A stretch of 8,079 nt of DNA from a bacterium (lineage in GTDB: Bacteria > Krumholzibacteriota > Krumholzibacteria > LZORAL124-64-63), in assembly GCA_003646045.1 (NCBI GenBank), contig QNDV01000083.1, positions 1 to 8,079 of the forward strand, read 5' to 3'. The notes under the pieces are model-generated. The model made no database searches. It saw nothing but the letters and a program-made list of their open reading frames with translations, and was not told where the DNA came from. Position 1 is the stretch's first letter. Each line of letters opens with the position of its first letter. Of the stretch, positions 1 through 6,378 are shown in pieces. A program made the translations under genes and the position numbers.

Positions 1-1158
1 CACTTCTACGGCATCTTCGGCCGGGGACTGGTCTTCAACGCCTACGAGGACCGCACGGTGCGGGTCGACACGAGACTGGACGGGCTGGTGGGCAGCTACC
101 GCCACGACCGCGGCGGCTTCACCGCGTTTTCCGGCAGTCCGACGGTGCCGGCACTGGATCTGCGCGGCGGCGACGCCTATGCCAACGGACCGGTCGGCCT
201 GCGGATCGGCGTTTCGGGCATGACATGGCGACCGGACACCTGGGTGGGCGAGGACGACGAAGTACGCCGGGAGTGGGTAGCCACCGTACGCCTGCAGCAG
301 AAGCTGTCCTTCGCCGAGTGGTACCTGGAACACGGCCGCAAGAAGGGCTGGGATTATACCGGCGGCGACGACAACTACGATATGGGCAGCGCCCTCTACG
401 CCAACGTGAACCTGTTCCAAGGTCCCTTCTCGTTTTCCTGGGAACACAGCAATTACGAGCGCTTCGTGGTGGTGCCGGGCGCCGACGGCACCACGGCCCT
501 GAACCGGCCTCCGTCCCTGACCCGCGACTTCGCCTGGACCCTCATGAACCGGGCACCCCATCCCACGGATGCCAATGATGAGCGTGGCCACAACCTGGAC
601 GCCATCTTCAGCGACGGCGGCTGGACAGCCCTGCTGAGTGGCGTGCGCCTCGAGAACCAGGATCTGGTGCGGCAGTACGAACTGGCCTGGGCCAGTCTGA
701 AGGCGCCCCGCACCGGTGATTTCCGCCTGGCCGGCGGTTTCGGCTACCAGGACAACGAAGGCCTGCGGCAGACCGTTGTCGGCGAAGTGATCTGGTATCT
801 CGACACGTTGCACAGCCTCACCCTGCAGGCCGAGCACCAGCACGTGCGCCCGGACTTCGTGGCCGATCTGGACGAGGGTGCCTACGACGAGGAATTCTTC
901 AGCCTGGAATACAAGATGGCGCCGACCTGGTCATTCACCGGTATCCTCGAGTTGAACAACAAGTTCGACGAACAGCAGGCGCCCGACGAGCAGGACGGTC
1001 CTTTCGCCGCGGGCCAGATCAGCTACACCCTGGCCCGTGGTGGCAACCTGAACCTCTGGTTCGGCGAGCGGCAGGCGGGTTTCCTGTGTTCGGGAGGCGT
1101 TTGCAAGTTCGAACCCGCCTTCGAGGGCGTGGAACTCTTCGGGATCTTCCGCTACTGA
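1..1158 (+). CDS. Outer-membrane beta-barrel protein, DUF6029-like (5' end missing)
   Basis: The reading frame is already open at base 1, so the true start lies left of the window; 385 residues are visible, ending in TGA at 1156-1158. The GTG at 58 is an internal codon, since the frame before it reads smoothly as HFYGIFGRGLVFNAYEDRTV. The protein is rich in alternating aromatic/polar strands, Gly and Asp turns, has no long hydrophobic helix, and ends in aromatic FGIFRY, as outer-membrane barrels do for BAM recognition. The opening 'GRGLVFNAYED', the late 'SLEYKMAPTWSFTG' strand and the closing Cys-containing 'CSGGVC...PAFEGVEL' segment resemble, from memory, the DUF6029 family found in Bacteroidota and relatives. 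No function is established for that family. The two cysteines (codons at 1087 and 1102) sit just before the last strand and may form a disulphide in an extracellular loop. Its 3' end overlaps the convergent phosphatase gene by 7 bp. The barrel call is firm; the family call is moderate. Confidence 0.75.
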   Translation, partial: HFYGIFGRGLVFNAYEDRTVRVDTRLDGLVGSYRHDRGGFTAFSGSPTVPALDLRGGDAYANGPVGLRIGVSGMTWRPDTWVGEDDEVRREWVATVRLQQKLSFAEWYLEHGRKKGWDYTGGDDNYDMGSALYANVNLFQGPFSFSWEHSNYERFVVVPGADGTTALNRPPSLTRDFAWTLMNRAPHPTDANDERGHNLDAIFSDGGWTALLSGVRLENQDLVRQYELAWASLKAPRTGDFRLAGGFGYQDNEGLRQTVVGEVIWYLDTLHSLTLQAEHQHVRPDFVADLDEGAYDEEFFSLEYKMAPTWSFTGILELNNKFDEQQAPDEQDGPFAAGQISYTLARGGNLNLWFGERQAGFLCSGGVCKFEPAFEGVELFGIFRY

Positions 1159-1931
1159 TCCCCGGCATTACCGGGCGCCAGGTGCGCGATCTGCACGGTG
1201 ATGTTATCTGGTCCGCCGCGATCGTTGGCCATGTCCACCAGGGCCACGCAGGCATCATCAGGATCCTGTGCCGCCACCACCTCGAGGATCTCCTCGTCAC
1301 TGACCACCTTCGTCAAACCGTCGCTCACCAGGACCAGCGTGCCCTCATCCGGGCACCGGGTACAGCCCCGTAAATCCGGTTCCACCTCGCCGTCCAGACC
1401 CAACCAGCGCGACAGGACATTGGATAGGCGGTCGCGCTCCTCCCCCGCGAGGCTGTCGTCGGGATACTCGGCGGCCAGGGTGTGGTCCCGGGTCAGGCAT
1501 TCCAGGCGACCATCGTGGACCAGATAGGCCCGGCAGTCCCCCACGTGACCCAGCGTGACGCCCCGGGAATGGATCACGGCGCAAGTACAGGTGGTGGCCA
1601 TTCCCGCCAGGAGGGGGTTGGCAGTGGCGGCGGCCACGATGGTGTCGTTGGCTTCCTGCATGGCATCGGCCAGGGTGCCGGAGACGTCATCCGGCTCGCC
1701 GCAGGAATAGTAGACGCGGGCTGTGGTCTCGACAGCCATGAGGCTGGCCACCTCACCGGCGTTGTTGCCCCCCACGCCGTCGGCGATCACCAGCAGGCAC
1801 GACGAAGCGGGGTGCCCCGGGCCGGCATAGAAACCCACGGCATCCTCGTTGTGACTGCGCTGCTGCCCCGTATCGGAAGCCCGGGCGTGGGAAACGCTCA
1901 GGCCGCCGACGAGGTCCAGGTTCTCGGCCAA
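1152..1931 (-). CDS. PP2C-type Ser/Thr protein phosphatase (PrpC/Stp1-like)
   Basis: Soluble 259-residue metal-dependent phosphatase that removes phosphate from Ser/Thr of proteins; length matches stand-alone bacterial PrpC/Stp enzymes, with no extra domain and no membrane segment. Seen in order: SDTGQQRSHNED (19-30), IADGVGG (49-55) with metal ligand Asp51, GMATTCTCAVI (110-120), GHVGDCRAYL (128-137), LTRDHTLA (146-153), LVSDGLTKVVSDEEI (201-215) with metal ligand Asp204, and GGPDNITV (239-246) with Asp242. All metal-binding aspartates are present, so it should be active. Small oddities are Cys133 where GDSR is usual, and SRWLG where SRALG is usual. The start is a TTG at 1929-1931: an in-frame stop lies two codons upstream, and a GAGG ribosome site sits 9 nt before it. 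It starts 11 bp after the phosphohexomutase stop, so the two genes form an operon. No partner kinase or FHA protein is visible. Confidence 0.93.
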   Translation of the reverse strand: MAENLDLVGGLSVSHARASDTGQQRSHNEDAVGFYAGPGHPASSCLLVIADGVGGNNAGEVASLMAVETTARVYYSCGEPDDVSGTLADAMQEANDTIVAAATANPLLAGMATTCTCAVIHSRGVTLGHVGDCRAYLVHDGRLECLTRDHTLAAEYPDDSLAGEERDRLSNVLSRWLGLDGEVEPDLRGCTRCPDEGTLVLVSDGLTKVVSDEEILEVVAAQDPDDACVALVDMANDRGGPDNITVQIAHLAPGNAGDQ

Positions 1932-1940
1932 GTCTCAAAA

Positions 1941-1944
1941 CCTC
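1941..1944 (-). promoter_or_regulatory. Ribosome binding site of the PP2C gene
   Basis: GAGG on the minus strand, 9 nt before the TTG start at 1931. It overlaps the TGA stop of the upstream phosphohexomutase gene (1943-1945), so ribosomes finishing that gene pass over the site; this suggests translational coupling. Confidence 0.6.
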
Positions 1945-3892
1945 ATCCGGAAACAGGAATCTCCAGGCGTGTGAAAGCCTCGTTCAGTTCCGCCACTGTC
2001 TCGCGGTCGGCCCCCTCCATATAATAGCGTAACACGGCGTCGGTGCCCGAGGCGCGTAATTCGAACCACTGCCCCTGGAACTCCATGAAGGTGCCATCGC
2101 CGGCGTGGAAGATCCGCTCGATGGTGGGCAGAACGCTGTCATCAGGCATGGCTTGCACCAGAACACCCGCGGCCGCTTCCGGCTCCAGGTCCTCCAGCCC
2201 GGCGAAGAAAGCGACTGTAGCCTCTTTGCGTGCGTTGCCCGCGGCTTTGGCCTGCTCGCGCTTCTCACCCTGCAGGGCTTCGTCGAAGAGGGTGACATCG
2301 CGCCGTTCGTAGAAACGGTAACTTGTTTCCCAGCGGGATAGCTGCTCCAGGTAGAAGCCGGCGAAACTGCCGCCGCCGCAGTGCAGACGCGCTGCCAGGC
2401 ACAGGGCCATGACGCCGATCTGCATACCGTCCTTTTCCTTGGCGGCCAGGCTGGTGTTGGCGCCGGTACGGCTGGTCATGGGTTCGGCCGGTCCCATGGC
2501 TGCGCCGCCGCTTTCCTCGGCCATGATCAGCAGGCGCGGTCGCCGACCGAAATCGGCGGTGACGCCGGTCACGTCGGTGGCCGTGCAGGGGTCGGCGCCC
2601 GAGGCTATCTGGTCTTCGAGGTCGCGCACCAGGGCGGCGAAGTGCTTGAACCCCACCGGCACCCGGTAGGCGGCCAGGCCCGCCTTGCCGGCGATCTCCC
2701 CGATGCTCAGGCTGGTGGGCCAGGTGGTGGCCACGATCCAGTCCGCTTCCTGCAACGCGCCGGCTGCGCGCAGGGCGTCCAGCTTGAGAGCCGCCAGCAT
2801 GAAATAGATCTGGTTGGGCTTGAAGAACACCAGACAGCGGTCCCGGTCCAGAGGGTCCACTTCCAACCCGGCCGCTGCCGCCTGTACGGCCATATCCGCC
2901 GGCGCCGTGGTGACCATGTTGAAGCGGTCGCCGTCCGGATCCCAGATGAAGAAGACCTGGCAGTCACCCCGTTCGAGCAACTCCTGGGCACCCACGTGTT
3001 TGTAGACCTGCCATTTGCCCGGATCCACACCGTGGTTCACACCGTCGATGATGCCGATGCCGTGGTAGGTGTCGCTCTCCTGTTCGTGGGTGAAAAAGAC
3101 CGGACCGTCATCGCCCACTTCAATACCCAGGTCGGCAAATACCTGTCGTCCGGTGGGCCCCATGCTGCCACCCTCGATGCAGAACGCGGCGCGGAACCCC
3201 AAGGCAGCGGCGGCCGGCACCTCGGTGAGCAGCTCGGGTGGTACCACCTTGCGCAGAACCTCCACGTAGGCCGCGGTAGGTTCGAAATCGTGGCTGATGC
3301 GGGCATCATCCGCGGCAGCCAGCCTGATGGTCAGCCCTTCGGTACTCGCGACGGACACCAGGCGACGCACCTCGTCCGCGATCTCGTCCGCCATCTCCAG
3401 CAGCTGTCCGCCGCTGGCGTCCATGGGTTTCCAGCCGCCCTTGTAGCTCTGGCTGTGGCTGGCGGTAAAATTTTCGCCGCCGTCCAGTTCGTCGTGGAAG
3501 ACACCGAACGAGGAAAGCCAGATGGGAGTTGTGCGCGTGCCTTCCGGACGCAGGTGCACCTCCAGTCCGTGGGCCGCATAGAGCCTGGCCGCCAGGTCGA
3601 TGAATTCCTGGGTATGGGGACGCACTTCGCCGCCGATGTGCAACGATCGCAGGTCGTGGGCTGCGGCCACCCGGGCCCTGGCTTCCAGGATCAGCGCCAT
3701 GGTGAGGGCGTTCATGGGCACTCCGGTATTGAACAGGTCGTCCGGATCAAGCAGGTCGCGATAACCAGCTGTGCCGAGCTTGAAACCGGCCGCCCAACCG
3801 GCGAGGCCCGCCGCCGCCACCAGTTCCGCGTCGACGACGAAGGACTCCGGCTCACGGTGGAACGGCGTATACAGGGAAGTGGACCCGCTCAT
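1943..3892 (-). CDS. Alpha-D-phosphohexomutase (phosphoglucomutase/phosphomannomutase family), large form
   Basis: Cytosolic enzyme moving phosphate between C1 and C6 of hexoses through a phosphoserine. All four family landmarks are visible (numbered from the ATG at 3892, 649 aa): N-terminal FKLGTAGYRD (37-46, equivalent of GTSGxR); active-site ENFTASHSQSYKGGWK (140-155) with catalytic Ser145; metal loop DPDGDR (318-323); sugar loop EESGG (459-463); and C-terminal phosphate loop RASGTD (613-618). A domain-3 'VGFKHF' segment (413-418) matches the usual 'TGFKWI'. The active-site loop departs from the common TASHNP, reading TASHSQ, and the protein is longer than the typical 450-580 aa; substrate (glucose or mannose phosphate) cannot be decided. 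An in-frame TTG at 3937 would add 15 residues but has no ribosome site, while the ATG at 3892 has GGGAG 7 nt before it, so I chose the ATG. Forms an operon with the downstream PP2C gene. Confidence 0.92.
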   Translation of the reverse strand: MSGSTSLYTPFHREPESFVVDAELVAAAGLAGWAAGFKLGTAGYRDLLDPDDLFNTGVPMNALTMALILEARARVAAAHDLRSLHIGGEVRPHTQEFIDLAARLYAAHGLEVHLRPEGTRTTPIWLSSFGVFHDELDGGENFTASHSQSYKGGWKPMDASGGQLLEMADEIADEVRRLVSVASTEGLTIRLAAADDARISHDFEPTAAYVEVLRKVVPPELLTEVPAAAALGFRAAFCIEGGSMGPTGRQVFADLGIEVGDDGPVFFTHEQESDTYHGIGIIDGVNHGVDPGKWQVYKHVGAQELLERGDCQVFFIWDPDGDRFNMVTTAPADMAVQAAAAGLEVDPLDRDRCLVFFKPNQIYFMLAALKLDALRAAGALQEADWIVATTWPTSLSIGEIAGKAGLAAYRVPVGFKHFAALVRDLEDQIASGADPCTATDVTGVTADFGRRPRLLIMAEESGGAAMGPAEPMTSRTGANTSLAAKEKDGMQIGVMALCLAARLHCGGGSFAGFYLEQLSRWETSYRFYERRDVTLFDEALQGEKREQAKAAGNARKEATVAFFAGLEDLEPEAAAGVLVQAMPDDSVLPTIERIFHAGDGTFMEFQGQWFELRASGTDAVLRYYMEGADRETVAELNEAFTRLEIPVSG

Positions 3893-3899
3893 GGCGTGG

Positions 3900-3904
3900 C
3901 TCCC
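3900..3904 (-). promoter_or_regulatory. Ribosome binding site deciding the phosphohexomutase start
   Basis: GGGAG on the minus strand, 7 nt before the ATG at 3892. The only longer alternative, TTG at 3937, has no purine-rich site at a suitable distance, so this site favours the shorter protein. Confidence 0.65.
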
Positions 3905-3939
3905 GGTGTTGGGGACAACGGACAGCGTGTTCGCCAACG

Positions 3940-3968
3940 AGGGTATCTACTCGGCGGGGGAATCGCAA
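3940..3968 (-). promoter_or_regulatory. Weak candidate sigma70 promoter for the phosphohexomutase-PP2C operon
   Basis: In the 109-bp gap after the C25 gene, the minus strand reads TTGCGA (-35, at 3963-3968), a 17-bp spacer, then TACCCT (-10, at 3940-3945). This keeps only TTGxxA and TAxxxT, so it could be chance in a GC-rich gap. If real, transcription would begin near 3932, after the TTG at 3937, which would also exclude that longer start. No hairpin with a T-run ends the C25 transcript in this gap, so read-through is the alternative. Confidence 0.3.
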
Positions 3969-4001
3969 CCCGCGGTCGGCGGATAGGAGTCGATTGAAGG
4001 G

Positions 4002-6242
4002 TTATTTAATCAGGGTCATACGCCCGGTCACCGTCTCGCGCGGTATGGTCAGCCGGTAGAGGTAGATGCCGCTGCCAACCTGTCGGCCCCTGTCGTCGCG
4101 ACCGTCCCAGGTGAATTCCCGGTGGCCCGCGGCCAACACGGTTCCCGAGGCGAGGGTTCGTACACGACGGCCGGCCAGGTCGAACACGGCTACGTGCACC
4201 GGCGCCGCCGCGGCCAGTTCGCAGGCGATCATGGTGACCGGGTTGAAGGGATTGGGATGATTACCCAGGGACCGCAGTGCCGCAGGCTGGACATCCCCCG
4301 CCGCCGACAGGCCGTGTACCACTTCAACCGTGCCCAGCCAGGGCATCATGTCCGGGCCGGTCGCCGTCATGTCCAGTTGTGAGCGACCGGCCAGCGAGCC
4401 CAGCAGCGCCACCTCGGCCCAGCCGTCGGCATCAACCACGCCGCGCCCCAGCAGCATACCATCGGCGGTAAGGGCCACCACCGAGCCGGGCGCTCCATCC
4501 ACCTTGACCAGCCAACTGTCATCGTGGGCGCCCACGGCCCGGTTCACCGTGACCTGGAAATCCCGGGGAGTCCTGGTGCGCACCAGCAGCGAGGCATCGC
4601 CAAAGAGTACGTATTGCTCCACTACCTGCGTGGCCACCGGCAGTCCGCCGTAGATGTCCAGCACCCGGGCCAGACCCGCCCAGGTCAGGGCACCCAGGGA
4701 CCGTACCCCGCCGTTGGTCAGGGCATCCACGATGCCCCCCTGCATATGGATGGGCGGTGTCCACGGTACGAGGGTCGTGGCTGCCAGAACGCCCACGGCC
4801 CCGGCAGGCGCACTGACGGTACCGGCGCGCAACCAGGCCTCGGCCAGGCATTCTTCCAGGGCGAAGTCGCCGTTGCTGCAGGACGCGTCGACGATCCAGG
4901 GCCAGCGGCCGCTGTTGTCCAGGTTGCGCACATCGCCTGTGTCGAAGGGAACACTCTGCCAGGCCGTGCCCGATCCATGACCCAGATAGTTGATGAAGCT
5001 GCGGCCCGAGGACAGGGCAGCACGCACATCCACGGTACCGGCGCCCAGATCCTGATAAACACGGTCCACCGTACCGAAACCGCCGGCCAACAGATCGTCG
5101 CGCAGATCGTCGGCCCGAAGGTGGTCCGCCGGCGAACCCTCGTCGCTGGCGATACCCGCCGCGTGGTCGAGCCAGGCGCCGCCGTCGGGCAGATCACGTT
5201 CGTAGGCCAGGATCCGCGCCACCTGGACCTGCAGTTCGGCCTCGTTGCGGGCCGGCAGACGCGACACGAACAGATCGGGATAGAGATCGTCGCCGGCCAG
5301 CAGGGCGTAACTCTGGTCACTGTCGGCACCTTCGTAGTTACCGCTGAGGGTCGGGACCTGGGCCTTGTCACCCACCAGCAGCACGAAGTCCAGACCCGCA
5401 GGCTGTGCCCACCGCTCGGCGATGCCCAGGGCGATGCCGGCTGCCGTCGAACCGAGATTCGCCGGCGAGACCAGCTCCACTTCCAGGCCCCGGCGGGTCT
5501 TCCAGTCCACGAAGGAGGCCAGGGCCGGACGCATGGCATCCGGTACCACCACCAGCAGCTGCGGCACGGTCACTGTCGAGGCCTTGGCCACCATGACGGG
5601 CGGGTCGTTGGCGAAGATCCCGGCGTGAACGTCGTTCAGCACGGAGGCCGGCCGGGCGAAAGCCGGCCTCTCGTTCACGCCGGGATCGGTAGTGGTGACC
5701 ACGGCCAGCCGGATGAATTCGGTGACCACCAGTACACCGCGCCCGGCGTCGTAACGCACAGGCTGCAGGCGCAGGTTCACGCCACGGGTCAGACCGGCCA
5801 GGAAGGGGCGACCCAGAACGACCGGGCGGACAGGCCAGGTCTCATCGCTCTGGTAGAAAGGTCCGAAGACCGCCGGTGGTATCACCCGCGTGTTGCGGGG
5901 GATGTGACCCAGCGAAGGAGTCACCGGCGCCACAATGATCTCCCGTGTCCGGTGCTCGAGGATTTCCAGTTGTACGGCCCCCCGGGGCGGCACCGCCAGG
6001 GTCACCGGTACCAGGGGTACCTCGGGCAAGCCCGCTTCGCGCAGCAGGGGACGTCCAGACAGTTCCACCCGGGTGGCGGCCACGCCATCCAGGTCCACCG
6101 GTTGCAATTGGTATGCGGCCGGGGACCACGTCACCTCGAGTCGCGCGGCATTGCCGGTGACCACCGGATCCCCCGCGAGGGACCGGCCCGGCAGTACCAG
6201 CGACAGGGCTGAGACGATGACAATGGCGACCCAAAGACGCAC
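4002..6242 (-). CDS. Exported gingipain-like C25 cysteine peptidase with FlgD-like C-terminal domain
   Basis: Secreted protease-like protein of 746 residues. Seen in order: a signal peptide (1-23, hydrophobic core WVAIVIVSALSLVLP, probable cleavage after SLA); an N-terminal beta-rich region (about 25-220) equivalent to the C25 propeptide; the C25 catalytic region (about 226-555); a linker/Ig-like part (about 558-645); and a C-terminal domain (about 655-746) with LGNHPNPFNPVT, VAVFDLAGRRVRTL and SGIYLYRLT. Catalytic His422 lies in INYLGHGSGTAW and catalytic Cys455 in VDASCSNGDF, both closely matching gingipain R; the conserved GDDLYPDLFVSRLP (317-330) is also present, so activity is plausible. 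The C-terminal domain is of the FlgD-like/type IX sorting type, which in Bacteroidota directs export through the T9SS and surface anchoring; no T9SS gene is in view. Start is GTG at 6242, with AAGAGGGAG ending 7 nt before it, and its own promoter lies upstream. Peptide specificity cannot be read from the sequence. Confidence 0.93.
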   Translation of the reverse strand: MRLWVAIVIVSALSLVLPGRSLAGDPVVTGNAARLEVTWSPAAYQLQPVDLDGVAATRVELSGRPLLREAGLPEVPLVPVTLAVPPRGAVQLEILEHRTREIIVAPVTPSLGHIPRNTRVIPPAVFGPFYQSDETWPVRPVVLGRPFLAGLTRGVNLRLQPVRYDAGRGVLVVTEFIRLAVVTTTDPGVNERPAFARPASVLNDVHAGIFANDPPVMVAKASTVTVPQLLVVVPDAMRPALASFVDWKTRRGLEVELVSPANLGSTAAGIALGIAERWAQPAGLDFVLLVGDKAQVPTLSGNYEGADSDQSYALLAGDDLYPDLFVSRLPARNEAELQVQVARILAYERDLPDGGAWLDHAAGIASDEGSPADHLRADDLRDDLLAGGFGTVDRVYQDLGAGTVDVRAALSSGRSFINYLGHGSGTAWQSVPFDTGDVRNLDNSGRWPWIVDASCSNGDFALEECLAEAWLRAGTVSAPAGAVGVLAATTLVPWTPPIHMQGGIVDALTNGGVRSLGALTWAGLARVLDIYGGLPVATQVVEQYVLFGDASLLVRTRTPRDFQVTVNRAVGAHDDSWLVKVDGAPGSVVALTADGMLLGRGVVDADGWAEVALLGSLAGRSQLDMTATGPDMMPWLGTVEVVHGLSAAGDVQPAALRSLGNHPNPFNPVTMIACELAAAAPVHVAVFDLAGRRVRTLASGTVLAAGHREFTWDGRDDRGRQVGSGIYLYRLTIPRETVTGRMTLIK

Positions 6243-6249
6243 CTGGATT

Positions 6250-6258
6250 CTCCCTCTT
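6250..6258 (-). promoter_or_regulatory. Strong ribosome binding site of the C25 gene
   Basis: AAGAGGGAG on the minus strand with a 7-nt spacer to the GTG at 6242. It supports the GTG as start and so preserves the whole signal peptide. Confidence 0.7.
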
Positions 6259-6273
6259 GGTTGGAACTTGTAT

Positions 6274-6303
6274 ATTATATCAAATCGTGCGGTCTTTTGT
6301 CAT
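6274..6303 (-). promoter_or_regulatory. Sigma70-type promoter of the C25 gene
   Basis: The minus strand carries ATGACA (-35, 6298-6303; five of six bases match TTGACA), an 18-bp spacer, and a perfect TATAAT (-10, 6274-6279). Transcription would begin near 6266-6268, giving a leader of about 25 nt with a strong ribosome site. It lies in the only AT-rich stretch of the window, immediately upstream of the C25 gene, and is the best promoter seen here. Confidence 0.7.
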
Positions 6304-6352
6304 ATTAAATGGGGTTATTTTGCAGAAAAATATATGGTAAATTATGTGTAAT

Positions 6353-6362
6353 CAACATGTTG
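6353..6362. promoter_or_regulatory. Palindrome CAACATGTTG, possible operator
   Basis: Perfect 10-bp inverted repeat without a loop, about 50 bp upstream of the -35 of the C25 promoter. The position would suit binding of a dimeric activator, but a 10-bp palindrome can occur by chance and no regulator gene is nearby. It is too short and loop-less to be a terminator. Confidence 0.2.
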
Positions 6363-6378
6363 GAACAACAGGGAACAA

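Larger units (their letters stand above)
6243..6378. other. AT-rich intergenic island between the LemA and C25 genes
   Basis: This 136-bp stretch is markedly AT-rich (especially 6268-6358) against GC-rich genes on both sides. It holds the C25 promoter and ribosome site, a 10-bp perfect palindrome CAACATGTTG (6353-6362), a pair of direct GGAACAA repeats (6362-6368 and 6372-6378) and an 8-bp direct repeat GTTGGAAC at its two ends. I see no small gene with a ribosome site and no clear terminator for the LemA operon. Confidence 0.7.

Noticed and set aside
1161..1175. Hairpin CCGG-type inverted repeat CCCGG-CATTA-CCGGG just after the barrel gene stop, as a terminator
   Set aside because: The stem is only 5 bp, there is no T-run on either side, and it lies within the coding end of the phosphatase.
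3893..3937. Fifteen-residue N-terminal extension of the phosphohexomutase from TTG
   Set aside because: No ribosome site precedes the TTG, whereas the ATG at 3892 has GGGAG at 7 nt; the extension shows no conserved feature.
2381..3997. Long plus-strand open frame of 538 codons antisense to the phosphohexomutase
   Set aside because: It mirrors a GC-rich gene whose third codon positions avoid stops on the other strand. The translation is His/Gly/Arg/Val-rich with no domain, and the opposite strand has all the family motifs.
3893..4001. Rho-independent terminator between the C25 and phosphohexomutase genes
   Set aside because: Only a 6-bp CCGCGG palindrome and a 5-bp AACCC/GGGTT pairing over a long loop are present, without a T-run.
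4718..5539. Minus-strand frame of 273 codons inside the C25 gene in another phase
   Set aside because: The translation is dominated by Arg, Pro, Ser, Thr and Trp, typical of a shifted frame of a GC-rich gene; no start context.
4524..6212. Long plus-strand open frame of 562 codons antisense to the C25 gene
   Set aside because: Same cause: the translation is rich in Gln, Gly, His and Arg with no recognisable motif, while the minus strand carries a signal peptide, catalytic residues and a C-terminal domain.
6243..6351. Small plus-strand gene running out of the C25 N-terminal region through the AT-rich island
   Set aside because: It is the antisense of the signal-peptide region followed by intergenic sequence. 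It has no ribosome site and no plausible product.
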